Counted from the stretch's first letter, positions 17,979-28,138 are shown. The stretch: 64,000 nucleotides of DNA from Pirellula staleyi DSM 6068 (GCF_000025185.1 NC_013720.1:3968001-4032000); one strand, 5' to 3'. Numbers and translations: made by a program. The notes: generated from the sequence alone by a model not told the origin.

Positions 17979-19403
17979 TCAACGCCCAGCATCGACGCTC
18001 GTTTCACTGGCGGGACTACTCACACGCACCAGCCCTCGACCGGTGCGCACAATCCAGGCGTTGTCGACAGCAGCGACTCCATACACCACATCGGTGGTCG
18101 AGATCGAGCTTTCACCGAGCGTTTCTTTTTCGCGTCCCGTTTTGTAGACCGCGACCGAGCCTTCCTTGCAGAAAAAGAAGATCCGGCCTTCATTGCAGAC
18201 AGGAGAGGTCCAGCAAGCGGCTGGCAAGCGTTCGCTCCACAGAACTTCGCCCGATTCGGCATCGACACACTGAGCCACACCGACGCGATTCACGAAATAG
18301 ACAAGGCCATCGACCACTAGCGGCGACGAATAACCGGCGCTCACACGATTGGATCGCCAAGTTACATGCGACTCAGAAACGTTGCCGGTTCCACCAAGCT
18401 CGATTGCGAGACTACCCGCCTGCGTTGGTGGAGCCGAGGGCTTTTCAGCTTCGGTCGCTCCCTTCGAGGCTTCTCCTGCTGCAGGTGCTGCGCTGGCACT
18501 GCGACGTCCACCTCCACCTGGTTCCGACGACGCGCCGATGATCACTCGATCGCCCGCTATCGTGGGGCTTGGTGTGCTGTTTCCTTGCACGTTGTCGACG
18601 GTCCAAATCAGCTCGCCACTCGAGGCATCGACAGCACGCACGCTACCAGCCGTCGAGACGATAATCAGGCTCTGCCCCTGATGCTGGACTGCCACCGGAG
18701 TGCTCCACCCGGTTTGCGAGGGATGCTCGACTTTCCAGCGGTTTTCGCCTGTTTTCTTGTCGAGAGCCAGAAGATACGACGGTCCGGAATGGGCCACTTG
18801 AAGCACGATGCTGTCGCCGACGATGATCGGTGAACTCGCAAATCCGTGAGGTCCTTTGATCTCGCCGTAGTCTTTCACAAACGAGCGTTGCCACTGCAGA
18901 TCGCCTTGATGCGAGAGGGCAAAGATGTCGCCACTTTCGAAAACGAAATAAACTCGCTCGGCATCAACTACAGGGGTCGGTGCGCCGCGGCTGACAGCGT
19001 CACTATCTTTCACCTGCTGAGTGCCGGGCAATTCTTTCTGCCAAAGGGTGCTTCCGTCCGCGAGCGATATCGCGATTAGATGTAGTTTCTCTTTGTTCTC
19101 GCCCGAAACAGCGCTCACGAAAATTTGCTGCTTCCAGATCACGGGAGACGACTGACCATAGCCTGGAAGGCGAATCGACCAGTTGCCAGCCGCGCGGCCG
19201 CGCATTTCCCACGTTGCGGGTAAGTTGGTCGCCCTGGTATGGCTCGTGCCATCGCCACGGAACCCGGGCCAGGTATCGACCGCCGATACCGCTGGCGCGT
19301 CAGCTACGAGCATCACGCCCAGCATCAGCCAAGCGCAGAGCGCGTTCGGGTTTACGCGCAGAGCGCGTGCGCATCGTGGAAACAGAAAACGTACGTTCAT
19401 CAC
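17979..19403 (-). CDS. Secreted PQQ-like beta-propeller repeat protein
   Basis: 474 residues (or one fewer from the next ATG). An N-terminal signal sequence ends near VSAVDTWPGFRGDG, and WPGFRGDGTS is the usual opening of planctomycete PQQ_2 repeat proteins. The rest is beta-propeller blades of the type LLALDKKTGENRWKVEHPSQ and VRAVDASSGELIWTV, with a low-complexity Gly/Ala/Pro insert around residues 295-335. No catalytic quinoprotein residues can be assigned, so a binding or scaffold role outside the cytoplasm is more likely than dehydrogenase activity. It starts 15 bases after the lipoprotein gene. Its stop lies only a few bases before the metE riboswitch. Confidence 0.8.
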   Translation of the reverse strand: MMNVRFLFPRCARALRVNPNALCAWLMLGVMLVADAPAVSAVDTWPGFRGDGTSHTRATNLPATWEMRGRAAGNWSIRLPGYGQSSPVIWKQQIFVSAVSGENKEKLHLIAISLADGSTLWQKELPGTQQVKDSDAVSRGAPTPVVDAERVYFVFESGDIFALSHQGDLQWQRSFVKDYGEIKGPHGFASSPIIVGDSIVLQVAHSGPSYLLALDKKTGENRWKVEHPSQTGWSTPVAVQHQGQSLIIVSTAGSVRAVDASSGELIWTVDNVQGNSTPSPTIAGDRVIIGASSEPGGGGRRSASAAPAAGEASKGATEAEKPSAPPTQAGSLAIELGGTGNVSESHVTWRSNRVSAGYSSPLVVDGLVYFVNRVGVAQCVDAESGEVLWSERLPAACWTSPVCNEGRIFFFCKEGSVAVYKTGREKETLGESSISTTDVVYGVAAVDNAWIVRTGRGLVRVSSPASETSVDAGR

Positions 19404-19418
19404 GAGAAGAACCTGTCG

Positions 19419-19829
19419 CTAGGGAATCAAGAGGGCAAGGGATGTTTGCTCTGCGGTCCAGGTGAACTGCAGAGGCGTAGCTTGGGGACTAGTCATCGCT
19501 ACCGGAACCATCACTCCCTCGGGACTCAGCGACTCAATCGTGTAACGATAAGTCCCCGGTTCGAGAAGCAGCGGCCCCTTTGCCAGAGGTTGATAGAGTG
19601 CAAAAGCACCATCTTCGCCCGTGATCGCAAAGCCAATCGGCTCGTGCGAATCGACGCGAAAGAGGGTGATCTGCAGATTGCTCGGCGTCAGCGAACCACA
19701 GGTCAATCGACCAGGAGTTCCGCCCTCGACAGAGCGAGGGCCAGAACAGCTAAGCAAGAGACTTAGTATGACAACTGCAAGCCAACCTTGCCACATCCAG
19801 GCAAGGTGGCGGCGATTGTGACGTTTCAT
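19419..19829 (-). CDS. Small lipoprotein with a carboxypeptidase-regulatory-like domain
   Basis: 136 residues from the ATG at 19829; a longer frame upstream has no signal features and is rejected. A positively charged N-terminus (MKRHNRRH) precedes a hydrophobic stretch and lipobox LLSC with C28. The mature part (LTPSNLQITLFRVDSHEPIG and following, with a TGEDGAF turn) resembles a small beta-sandwich of the type that often accompanies DUF1559 proteins in planctomycetes. The function is unknown. It lies between the His-rich propeller gene and the PQQ-like gene on the same strand. Confidence 0.65.
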   Translation of the reverse strand: MKRHNRRHLAWMWQGWLAVVILSLLLSCSGPRSVEGGTPGRLTCGSLTPSNLQITLFRVDSHEPIGFAITGEDGAFALYQPLAKGPLLLEPGTYRYTIESLSPEGVMVPVAMTSPQATPLQFTWTAEQTSLALLIP

Positions 19830-19926
19830 GGGGATGCGATCGACTATCACTGGGTGGCGGCAATGTTGTCGTATTTCGCTAGGAATACGAACATTTTGCT
19901 GAAGCTCAGGGAGTTGGTTACTTGCT

Positions 19927-21318
19927 CTAGTGGCCGGAAGGACCGCCGATGGTTTCGACCTTTGATGGCGCGCCTCCCACCTGGAAGGTTGCGACCTCTT
20001 CGGCACGACGAGGACGAACGAGCACCAGCGTTCCATCGCCAGGATTCGAAAGCAGGGCATGCTTTTGGTCGGCAAGGATCGAAGCATCGTGATGACCGGC
20101 ATGGCCACTCACGCGGCTGCGACCGACTTCCATCCGATGCAGAATCGCAGCATCGGCAAACAGCCCGTCTCGATTGGGGTCGAGTTCGACAACCGACAGA
20201 TAATGCTTGGCTTCGCTCGTGGAAGGATGGTCGTGAAACAGTAGCGCGATCGGCGTTTCGCCGAGGAAATAGCCCACCATCGGTCCCACCGGACTAGCTC
20301 CTTCTTCAAGACCCAGAGGGATCATCGTCGGCTGTGGATCGGTCGCTTGGGCATCGAGAGTGCACAGCGTCGCCTGGGCTCCTTTGCCGGTGACAAACAA
20401 GACGTGATGCCCCAGATTTGTGAACGCGCCGGTGCGTAGTGGTTTGTCGGAAGAGGCCTCTTTGCCGAGCGAGAGGTGGTGCGTCTTGACTTGCGTAGCT
20501 CCGAGGGAAGCGTCGAGATCAGCTTCGACCCAGCAAATCCCATCGCTCGGAGCAAAGAAGACCTTGCCACTGTTCGACGTGGCTCCATGAATGCCGCCGC
20601 TCGGGAGTTTTAGGGAGTATGCCACTTTGCCATCGCTGAATCGACTGACGTCGACCTGTCCCTGACGTTCACCCGACCGGTCGATCCAGCTGCTATAGCC
20701 GACCTTCTTATCCACGGCAGCCAGGGTGATGTGACCACCTCCGCCCGATACAAACTGCGCCTGCTTCACGATCTCACTGACGCCCGACTTCAGATCGAGC
20801 GTCTTAGGATCGATGCGGGTGTAGCCGTTGAGCTTGTCGTTGGCGAGGTAGAAGACGTTGTCGTACACATACAAATGAGCCGGGTTGCCTTGCGCGTTGT
20901 CGAGCTGCGTCGCCACAATTTTTGGAGCCGACTCATAAGTGGAGTGCGAATGATCCCCATGATCTTCGCTCCGAACACCTGAATCGATCAGCACCCAGCC
21001 ACTTTGCAGCTTGCCATCCTCTTCGTCGCGCACGCCGACGAGAATCATCCCTTCAGCCACTCCCATCTGCACGAGCGATTGCTTTTCAGCATCGAGCTTG
21101 GGAAATCCGGCAATCGTTTGCACTGGACCGAGTTTCGGTGGAGAACCGGCGAGCAGATCGGCCCAGCGAACGGTTTTGGCATCGTCGTCTTGAAAGACCA
21201 CACGGGTCAGGATGTTGGGTTCATCTCCACGCAGATCGCTGCTGAATGGTGCGGAGATAAGCAGCAGCAAGAGTGCGAGGATTAGTTTCTCGGCTCGAAA
21301 AAATCGATGGTAAAGCAT
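19927..21318 (-). CDS. Secreted His-rich beta-propeller protein, function unknown
   Basis: 463 residues with an N-terminal signal peptide (KLILALLLLLISAPFSSDLRG). The body has repeated strands and loops like YVTN/propeller proteins (HLYVYDNVFYLANDK, GDGTLVLVRP, ATFQVGGAPSKVE). Two His-rich patches stand out: EDHGDHSH at about 118-125 and SGHAGHHD near 412. A His-rich N-terminal loop on a secreted propeller recalls the zinc chaperone AztD, but I cannot confirm homology and no zinc transporter genes are adjacent. A metal-binding extracytoplasmic role is an inference. It lies between the DUF1559 gene and the lipoprotein gene. Confidence 0.6.
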   Translation of the reverse strand: MLYHRFFRAEKLILALLLLLISAPFSSDLRGDEPNILTRVVFQDDDAKTVRWADLLAGSPPKLGPVQTIAGFPKLDAEKQSLVQMGVAEGMILVGVRDEEDGKLQSGWVLIDSGVRSEDHGDHSHSTYESAPKIVATQLDNAQGNPAHLYVYDNVFYLANDKLNGYTRIDPKTLDLKSGVSEIVKQAQFVSGGGGHITLAAVDKKVGYSSWIDRSGERQGQVDVSRFSDGKVAYSLKLPSGGIHGATSNSGKVFFAPSDGICWVEADLDASLGATQVKTHHLSLGKEASSDKPLRTGAFTNLGHHVLFVTGKGAQATLCTLDAQATDPQPTMIPLGLEEGASPVGPMVGYFLGETPIALLFHDHPSTSEAKHYLSVVELDPNRDGLFADAAILHRMEVGRSRVSGHAGHHDASILADQKHALLSNPGDGTLVLVRPRRAEEVATFQVGGAPSKVETIGGPSGH

Positions 21319-21373
21319 CAGAAAACGCTCGCTGGAAAAATGGAATCAGGGGAGTAATGGGTGCGGCAATCGA

Positions 21374-22426
21374 CTATGGAAGTGCGGCGGTTTCACCACC
21401 ATTGATGGAGAAAATCGAGTGCTGGATGTCGGCTGAAATGGTGGAGGAGAGGAATCGGACGCTTCCATCGCCGAGAGCAACGTTGGCTCCCCCTGGATGA
21501 AAGCTGCGCGGACCAAAGAGGCCGGTGCCATGGATGGTGATGTCAGGAACGCGGCTGTTGGGGGTGGTGTAGCCGTTGGTGAGGACATTCGACGCGAGAC
21601 CTCGCAGCCACGAGATGCCGCGTCCTGTCCCCGCTTGTCCACCGCGCCACGAAGTGCCACTTGCGGCAACAGCGGCGAGGTCGGGATCGATGATCGTTCC
21701 ACTGGGCCAAGCTCCGCCGGTGCTGGTGTAGCCTGGTCCTATTCCTGGCGAGGTACCACTGACACCGAGTGTTTTGCGATAAGGGAAGGTTGGGGTTTGG
21801 CCGGCGCTCAGCACCACATCGATTCCATCGCCACGAATCGATTCCGCTGCGAAGACACTGTTGGAGGTTCCGTCGGTGACGTTGGCAAAGCGAATGTTCG
21901 AGTTGGTGTAAATCATCCCATCGGTGGGATGGCGATCGTCGTAGTTCGTACCCGTTCCACTTCCGGTGCTAAACATGTAATTGTTTCCCGCGAAGTTGTA
22001 CTGCGTGCCGCTGAGCGTGATTTGGTAGACGCGTGGCGCTGGATCGCTGGGACAGAGGAAGGTGGGAACGACCTTTTCAAACACGCTGATATAGGCGGGG
22101 TTCGGAACCTGACTTCCCCCTGCGCCGGTGTAGGTGGGGAGCGCGAAATTGATGAGGTCGAACAGGTTGCTTTGCTCGATGTAAGGGAGCAAACGAGCGT
22201 GGGGGGAATAGCCGGTCGAGCCGGTGTTCATCGGGAAGGCGCCGTAGCTGCTTTCGTAGTTGTGCAGCGCGAGGACCATTTGCTTCATCTGATTCTGGCA
22301 CTGCATCCGCCGCGCTGCTTCGCGAGCCGATTGGACGGCTGGCAACAGCAGCGCTACCAGAACGCCGATGATCGCAATCACCACGAGGAGCTCAACCAAG
22401 GTAAATCCGGAACGTTTTGTGGACAT
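21374..22426 (-). CDS. DUF1559 domain protein with type IV pilin-like N-terminus
   Basis: 350 residues. The N-terminus [20 protein letters not shown] is a prepilin leader with the class III cleavage/methylation site before Phe. The body is the DUF1559 (SBP_bac_10) domain, with the diagnostic H-X9-DG motif near the end ([17 protein letters not shown]). The family is hugely expanded in planctomycetes and its members are pseudopilin-like surface proteins of unknown role, processed by a prepilin peptidase. It is probably first gene of the minus-strand run that leads through the propeller and lipoprotein genes. Confidence 0.93.
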   Translation of the reverse strand: MSTKRSGFTLVELLVVIAIIGVLVALLLPAVQSAREAARRMQCQNQMKQMVLALHNYESSYGAFPMNTGSTGYSPHARLLPYIEQSNLFDLINFALPTYTGAGGSQVPNPAYISVFEKVVPTFLCPSDPAPRVYQITLSGTQYNFAGNNYMFSTGSGTGTNYDDRHPTDGMIYTNSNIRFANVTDGTSNSVFAAESIRGDGIDVVLSAGQTPTFPYRKTLGVSGTSPGIGPGYTSTGGAWPSGTIIDPDLAAVAASGTSWRGGQAGTGRGISWLRGLASNVLTNGYTTPNSRVPDITIHGTGLFGPRSFHPGGANVALGDGSVRFLSSTISADIQHSIFSINGGETAALP

Positions 22427-22997
22427 AGCGCAGCTCGCTCAAGAGAAGGTCGCACAGACAGGTTGTTACGTGCGAAGTATATCTAAATGCAATTGATATG
22501 CAATAGAGCTGCAGCGAGATTTGCGAAACACCATTTCGCTGGTTCAGGCGTTCGGGCTGATGGAACGCCAGGGTTGAAGAGAAATCCGCTGTTTTTTGAG
22601 AGTTGTTCAGCAGTTTGCTAGCGCGATGGTGGACCGATCGAGTGGACGACGCAAGCCAGAAACCTAGCCGGCATGGCAAAGACTATTGCATATGCACTGG
22701 TAGTGCGAATGCTTTCAGAGTGCAGATGAGATGGTTGCAGCGCAGGTGATGGGTCAGGCCAATATTCGCCAGAACTTGGCGAACTTACGAAAAGGAAGTG
22801 GCTCTTACATTTGGTGTCGCAGTGCTACATTTCCGCACGCTGCAATCCAAGCTTTTTTGCAAGGAGTGATGGAGTTTTGGCAAACCTTGCTCCACACCAC
22901 TCAATTCGACTACCAAAATGCCACACCGCTATTTATAAGTAGATTACTCGTCTCCCTCTCCCGAGGTGTGCTGCAGAAAGGTTGGAAGGAAAACTAC
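22427..22997. other. Intergenic region upstream of the DUF1559 and DUF6869-like genes
   Basis: About 570 bases without a supported gene. The frame of the downstream gene stays open back to 22731, but that stretch has no good ribosome-binding site. A perfect 11-base inverted repeat, ATATGCAATAG (22496-22506) and CTATTGCATAT (22683-22693), flanks the region between the two divergent genes. Its A/T-rich halves could be regulator sites. Confidence 0.4.
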
Positions 22998-23396
22998 ATG
23001 GCTTTTGAGCGGTTGTGGGACCAATTGAACAATCATGTCCTCGAAGAGATTGCTCAAAATTGGGTACTCGAACTGCGAAAGGACCTGCCAGAGGATGATC
23101 GAGAGTACGCATCGCGCGTGAAGGTTGTCATGTTCACTGCCACGCAGATTCAGCTGTGGCAATTTCTGATGACCGCGATCGAATTCGCTCACAGCGAGCA
23201 CGAACTTGCCGAAATCGCCGCTGGTCCCTTGGCCTACTTCCTCCGAAAGTTTGGCGAAGAGTTTTCGCTTCCGCTCGAGACCCAAGCCCAGAGCAATTCC
23301 AAGTTGGTGCAAGCCCTGGGAATGATTGAGGCGACGATGGTCCCCGAGTCGGTTTGGCAGCAGATCCTGACGATTCGAGAAGAGTCAGCATCGTAG
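22998..23396 (+). CDS. Small cytoplasmic protein, DUF6869-like
   Basis: 132 residues from an ATG preceded by GGAAGGA at 7 bases, the best Shine-Dalgarno in the frame; the frame stays open upstream to 22731. No signal peptide or membrane segment is seen. The pattern of a hydrophobic helix with tryptophans (EEIAQNWVLEL), AAGPLAYFLRKFGEEF and a final PESVWQQILTIREE resembles the DUF6869 family, seen mainly in small uncharacterised proteins. The assignment is by eye and tentative. The function is unknown. It is followed 35 bases later by a small membrane protein gene on the same strand. Confidence 0.55.
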   Translation: MAFERLWDQLNNHVLEEIAQNWVLELRKDLPEDDREYASRVKVVMFTATQIQLWQFLMTAIEFAHSEHELAEIAAGPLAYFLRKFGEEFSLPLETQAQSNSKLVQALGMIEATMVPESVWQQILTIREESAS

Positions 23397-23431
23397 CTTC
23401 GTGGGTCCAAACCTAGTGGGGAGAGTCGAGT

Positions 23432-23797
23432 ATGAGTACAACCATGGTCGTGGCCATGCAGTTGCTTGCGCAGTCGTATCGTTTTCGAAGTGCACGCGGG
23501 GTGGGAGCGATCATCGAGCGACCTTATTTGCTCGTGGTCCTGGCTTGCTCGTCTCTCATTTTCTTTCCCGACTACGTCCTCAACTACCTCAGCGAGTCGT
23601 TCGACTGGGAGCTAAGTTGGTGGCACCTGGGAATCTCCGTCGCCGCAGGTCTGCTGCTGATGGTGATTGGTCTGGCCGCGTTTGCACTCGCTGGCTTTGC
23701 CGTCGAGCCCGGCTTTTGCGTGATCCTGCTGGGGATCATTGGCGTGATCAGGGTAGTGCGCTCGATCTTTAACGCCATGCTGGGTGGTGAAGAGTAG
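23432..23797 (+). CDS. Small integral membrane protein, unknown function
   Basis: 121 residues preceded by GGGGAGAG at a good distance. Two to three hydrophobic segments are clear: about 30-52 (PYLLVVLACSSLIFFPDYVL), about 65-90 (HLGISVAAGLLLMVIGLAAF) and about 92-112. I do not recognise the family. It is probably in one transcript with the upstream DUF6869-like gene. Confidence 0.6.
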   Translation: MSTTMVVAMQLLAQSYRFRSARGVGAIIERPYLLVVLACSSLIFFPDYVLNYLSESFDWELSWWHLGISVAAGLLLMVIGLAAFALAGFAVEPGFCVILLGIIGVIRVVRSIFNAMLGGEE

Positions 23798-23809
23798 GGC
23801 GTTTATTCG

Positions 23810-23829
23810 CGTATTTCCCGTGAAATACG
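23810..23829. terminator. Hairpin between convergent genes
   Basis: A perfect 8-bp stem (CGTATTTC with GAAATACG) and a 4-base loop sit in the 84-base gap between the plus-strand membrane protein gene and the minus-strand DUF1501 gene. The position fits a bidirectional terminator, but neither side has a T-run of note. Confidence 0.4.
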
Positions 23830-23881
23830 AAAGAAATGCGCATCACAGCGACCGCACTAAAGAGCGGCGCGTATCAGTTCT

Positions 23882-25339
23882 TTACGCGACGATCCCTTTC
23901 ACCACGTTGCCATGGACGTCGGTCAATCGATACTGACGTCCCTGATAGCGGAACGTCAGCTTCGTGTGATCGATACCGCAGAGGTGCAAGATGGTTGCTT
24001 GCATGTCGTGCACATGCACGGGGTTCTCGACGATGTTCCAGGCGTAATCGTCGGTCACACCGTAGGTCGTTCCCGCTTTGACCCCACCTCCGGCAAGCCA
24101 CCAACTATAAGCGCGGCCGAAGTGATCGCGCCCCTTCGGGCTATTGGGGTCACCCTGACCAAACGGAGTGCGGCCAAACTCGCCACCCCACACCACCAGC
24201 GTGTCGTCGAGCATGCCGCGCTCTTTCAAATCTTTCACCAGCGCCGCAGAAGGGCCCTCGGTGTCGACGCAGTTGGCTTCCAGCTGCGTGTGCAAATTGC
24301 CATGCTGATCCCAGCCCGCATGCATCAGCTGCACAAAGCCCACGCCACGTTCGAGCAACCGTCGGGCGATCAAACAATTGTTCGCATACGACCCTTTCAC
24401 AAGGGCATCGGCTCCATAACGATCGAGGGTCGCTTGCGATTCGTCGCGAAAATCGACGAGGTCGGGAACACTCGACTGCATGCGAAACGCCATCTCGTAC
24501 TGGGCAATGCGCGTATCGATTTCTGGATCGCCATAGTCGGCTAGATGCTCTTGATTGAGGGCCGCCAGATCGTCGAGCAGAGCGCGGCGCGAGGCGGGAG
24601 AAACACCGGCAGGGTTCGCCAGGTATGGAACTAAATCGCCCGTGTTGCGAAACTTCACACCCTGATAGCGACTCGGCAAAAATCCGCTTCCCCAGTAGTA
24701 GTCGAAGAACAGCTGACCACACGTTTTTCCTTTGTCGCTCGAAGTCATCACGACAAAGGTGGGCAGATTATCGGTCTCACTTCCTAGGCCATACGAGAGC
24801 CAGGCACCCATACTCGGGCGGCCAGGAACTTGAGCACCGGTCATGAAAAACGTAACGCCGGGAGCATGGTTCACCGCTTCGGTGTGCATCGAGCGGACAA
24901 CGCAAATGTCGTCGGCAATGGAACCGATGTTCGGCAGCATTTCACTCAGTGAAGTGCCACACTCTCCATGTTTTTTGAACGGTTTGATCGAGGGGACTGC
25001 TGGCCAGCGGCCATAGCCGCTCGACATTGTGGAGAGCCGCGTGGTGCCACGTACGCTGTCGGGAATATCTTGTCCCGCGCGCTCGCGTAGCACCGGTTTA
25101 TCATCGAACAAATCGACGTGTGAGGGTCCGCCCCCTTGCCACATCACCACGACGCGCTTGGCCTTCGGGGCAAAATGCGGAACACCCGGCAGTCCGCCGA
25201 TGCGGGGCACTGCCTGATCGGCTGATGCCGACTTGCCAAGCAGCGAGGCGATCGCCGCCATCCCAACGCCACCTGCGGTGCGACCGAAGAATTGACGACG
25301 GTTCACTCGCTCGAAGTTTTCGCGAAGTAGTGAGAACAT
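23882..25339 (-). CDS. DUF1501 domain protein, Tat-exported
   Basis: 485 residues from the ATG at 25339, chosen because GGAAGGA lies 9 bases upstream and the Tat-type leader (VNRRQFFGRTAGGVGMAAIA) then sits at the N-terminus. DUF1501 belongs to the alkaline phosphatase/sulfatase-like superfamily; here RVVVMWQGGGPSHVDLFDDK opens the domain and VVWGGEFGRTPFGQG and GRDHFGRAYSWWLAGGG lie in the second half. The biochemical function of the family is unknown. It follows the DUF1549/DUF1553 gene by 20 bases; this pairing is conserved in planctomycetes and suggests a joint extracytoplasmic role, perhaps on sulfated or otherwise decorated polymers. Confidence 0.92.
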   Translation of the reverse strand: MFSLLRENFERVNRRQFFGRTAGGVGMAAIASLLGKSASADQAVPRIGGLPGVPHFAPKAKRVVVMWQGGGPSHVDLFDDKPVLRERAGQDIPDSVRGTTRLSTMSSGYGRWPAVPSIKPFKKHGECGTSLSEMLPNIGSIADDICVVRSMHTEAVNHAPGVTFFMTGAQVPGRPSMGAWLSYGLGSETDNLPTFVVMTSSDKGKTCGQLFFDYYWGSGFLPSRYQGVKFRNTGDLVPYLANPAGVSPASRRALLDDLAALNQEHLADYGDPEIDTRIAQYEMAFRMQSSVPDLVDFRDESQATLDRYGADALVKGSYANNCLIARRLLERGVGFVQLMHAGWDQHGNLHTQLEANCVDTEGPSAALVKDLKERGMLDDTLVVWGGEFGRTPFGQGDPNSPKGRDHFGRAYSWWLAGGGVKAGTTYGVTDDYAWNIVENPVHVHDMQATILHLCGIDHTKLTFRYQGRQYRLTDVHGNVVKGIVA

Positions 25340-25359
25340 GCGAGAGCATCCTTCCAAAA

Positions 25360-27960
25360 TTATTCGCGGGTCAGGGCTTCGTCGAGGTTCATGATCGCCA
25401 GACAAACCGATGCCAGAGATGCATGCTGAACGGCATCGAGCGATTGATTGCGCGGCGCACTGCCCACTTGCAAACTGGCAGTTGCTGCAGCGGGATCGGC
25501 GGCAAAAATGGCCTGCTGTTTGTCGTAAGCGCGGCGCAGGAGCGACAGTTCACTTGGCGTCGGCTGCCGCGAAACAACTCGCGCAAATGCAATCGAGAGC
25601 TGCTCTTCCAGGTTGCCCGAGGCGGCGATCGTTCGCTCGGCCAGCACGCGAGCCGCTTCGGCCCACGTGGGATCGTTCAGCGTAGTGAGCGCGTGAAGTG
25701 GCGTGCTCGTGGGAACAGCGCGCACGCGGCACGCTTGCCGATTCGAGGCATCGAACATGTTCGCAGGCCCCACCGTCCGTCGCCAAAAAGTATAGAGGCT
25801 GCGCCGGTAGAGATCGGAGCCCGATGAGGCTGGATAGGTGAAATCCCGTTCCTTGGTGATCGCTAGTGACTCCCAAATCCCATCGGGCTGATAGGGGTAG
25901 ACCGGTTTGCCTCCCACGCGTGTGTCGAGTAGTCCCGAGGCTCGGAGCGCCCAGTCGCGGAGCACAAGCGATGGCATACGAAACCGACTCGAGCGCGCGA
26001 AGAGCCGATTCTCGATGTCGCGCGATTTCAGTTCGGGTGTCACGCGACTCGCCTGTCGATAGGTGGCCGATGTGACAATCAGCCGATGCATTTTTTTGAC
26101 GCTCCAGCCATTCTCGCGGAACTCCACAGCGAGCCAGTCGAGTAGTGGGCCATGCAGCGGATACTCGCTTTGCACACCAAAATCTTCACTCGTTTTGACA
26201 ATGCCGGTCCCGAAGAAATGTTGCCACATCCGATTCACTTGCACGCGCGCGGTGAGTGGATGATCGGGAAGAAACAGCCACTGGGCAAAGCCGAGGCGGT
26301 TCTTCGGTGCGTCGCTGGGGAGAGGTGGAAGGAACGCAGGAGTGTTGAACGAAACGGGCTCGGTGGGGCTTAGGTATTCACCGCGCGAGAGGACACTCGT
26401 TTGCCGCGCACGCTCATCACTCATGATCATCACGCGCGGAATCTGGTCGGCGCGATAGTCGGCAATTTGTTTGCGAAGCCCATCGATCTTCGGAAGTCCG
26501 TCGAGCTTGGCAGCGAGCTGCGAGCGGACTTTTTCGTCGAAGTATTTTTGAAGACCTGCAGCCAACTTTTGTTTTTCGTTGTCGCTACGATCTTTCTCTT
26601 CCTTGCGCGCGATCGTTGCGAGATCTTCCGCGAGTCCGGCAAGATCAGCCGCCGAGTTATCCGCCGTGATCCCCAGCCGCCATCCTTCGAAAACCAGTGC
26701 CAGACTCGGAGCCATCTCCTTCTCAATTGTCGCGATTTCTGCCTCGATTTTAGCGATATACGCCAGGTTCTCTTCGGTCGGGAGTTCCATGAGTGGCGGG
26801 GCGACCCGAATGCGCGACGAGAATCGCTGCGGCGTTCCACTCTCGGGAAGATGATTGAAACCATCCATCAAGCTGTAGTAGTCAACTTGTGTGATGGGGT
26901 CGTATTTGTGGTCGTGACACTGGGCACAAGCCATCGTCAGTCCGAGCCAAGTGGTCGCAGTCGTATCGACCCGATCAAACAAAATCACAAACCGTTGTTC
27001 TTCGGCAATCGCTCCTCCTTCGCCGTTGAGCAGATGGTTACGATTAAATCCGCTCGCAATCTTCTGCTCGGTGGTTGCGTCTGGAATCAGGTCCCCAGCC
27101 AATTGCCACTTCGTGAACTCGTCGAAGGGAAGGTCGCGATTCAGGAGTGCGGCTAGATTGTCGCGCCACATCCATTGCCACGTATCACCATCTTGCTGAA
27201 AGCCGTTGCTATCGGCATAGCGGGCCGCATCGAGCCACGCGAGTGCCATCCGCTCGCCGTAGTGCGGGCTCGCCAACAAGCGATCGACAAGTTTTTCGTA
27301 CGCCAGGGGATCATTGTCGTCGACGAACTGCTGCACCTCTTCAGGCGAGGGAGGCAAACCAGTCAGGTCGATCGACAGCCGCCGAATCAGCGTTGCGCGC
27401 GATGCTTCAGGCGAGGGGGCCAACTTCTCTTGCTCGAGGCGTGCAAGGACGAACTGATCGATCGGCGTGCGCACCCAGTCGCGGCCGGTCACCTCAGGTG
27501 CAGCGGGGCGAATCGGTGGTTCGTAGGCCCAATGCTTTTGGTAGCGTGCACCTTGCGTGATCCAGTCTTTGAGTAGCTGCTTCTGCGCGTCGCTCAGTTT
27601 GCGGTTCGACGTGGGTGGTGGCATCTGCACGTCGGGGTCGGTCGCATGAATCCGTTCGATCAGCAGACTCGTGGCGGCATCTCCCGGAACGATGGCACCC
27701 TTGGCAGTGGCTGCTTCGCGGTCGTCGAGTCGCAGATCGGCCTCTCGTTTGTTCGGGTCCTGTCCGTGACAGTAGAAGCAGTTCTCGGCGAGGATCGGAC
27801 GGATATCGCGATTGAAATCGATCTCCGCAGCGCCGCTGCTCGAAGTTGCACCGCACCAGCCGAGCATCATGACGAGCGCTGCGCACAGCAGTGCCGCTGC
27901 GCGCCTGGCGAGGGAGCATGGTCGTGGTCGAGAGCTATCGCGCGTTGGGGAGAGGTCCAT
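25360..27960 (-). CDS. Planctomycete cytochrome-like protein PSCyt1-DUF1549-DUF1553
   Basis: 866 residues from the ATG at 27960, which puts a signal sequence ([18 protein letters not shown]) near the N-terminus. PSCyt1 follows with a CXXCH site in [15 protein letters not shown]1549 contains [32 protein letters not shown] and a second CXXCH in [16 protein letters not shown]1553 occupies the C-terminal third ([38 protein letters not shown]). It is predicted to be periplasmic and to bind haem. The role is unknown; the gene is always found with DUF1501 partners such as the one directly downstream. Confidence 0.92.
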   Translation of the reverse strand: MDLSPTRDSSRPRPCSLARRAAALLCAALVMMLGWCGATSSSGAAEIDFNRDIRPILAENCFYCHGQDPNKREADLRLDDREAATAKGAIVPGDAATSLLIERIHATDPDVQMPPPTSNRKLSDAQKQLLKDWITQGARYQKHWAYEPPIRPAAPEVTGRDWVRTPIDQFVLARLEQEKLAPSPEASRATLIRRLSIDLTGLPPSPEEVQQFVDDNDPLAYEKLVDRLLASPHYGERMALAWLDAARYADSNGFQQDGDTWQWMWRDNLAALLNRDLPFDEFTKWQLAGDLIPDATTEQKIASGFNRNHLLNGEGGAIAEEQRFVILFDRVDTTATTWLGLTMACAQCHDHKYDPITQVDYYSLMDGFNHLPESGTPQRFSSRIRVAPPLMELPTEENLAYIAKIEAEIATIEKEMAPSLALVFEGWRLGITADNSAADLAGLAEDLATIARKEEKDRSDNEKQKLAAGLQKYFDEKVRSQLAAKLDGLPKIDGLRKQIADYRADQIPRVMIMSDERARQTSVLSRGEYLSPTEPVSFNTPAFLPPLPSDAPKNRLGFAQWLFLPDHPLTARVQVNRMWQHFFGTGIVKTSEDFGVQSEYPLHGPLLDWLAVEFRENGWSVKKMHRLIVTSATYRQASRVTPELKSRDIENRLFARSSRFRMPSLVLRDWALRASGLLDTRVGGKPVYPYQPDGIWESLAITKERDFTYPASSGSDLYRRSLYTFWRRTVGPANMFDASNRQACRVRAVPTSTPLHALTTLNDPTWAEAARVLAERTIAASGNLEEQLSIAFARVVSRQPTPSELSLLRRAYDKQQAIFAADPAAATASLQVGSAPRNQSLDAVQHASLASVCLAIMNLDEALTRE

Positions 27961-28138
27961 GCGAAACTCGTTGATCGAAAGGTGGGTGGCTCGCTCCGCG
28001 CGGGTGGGAGTTCGCAAGCGGTCGGCTGCTCCGGCGCGGCCTACGCCCGTCGATGCAGTCAACCGTAAGCCTTTAGCCTACCTCAAAAATGGTCGGAATG
28101 TCTTGTAGCGTCGGCGGATCGCGTGGTACGTTTTGACC

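Noticed and set aside
22731-22997. Upstream extension of the DUF6869-like gene
   Set aside because: The frame is open, but no good Shine-Dalgarno precedes 22731; the ATG at 22998 has GGAAGGA at the right distance and gives the usual family length.
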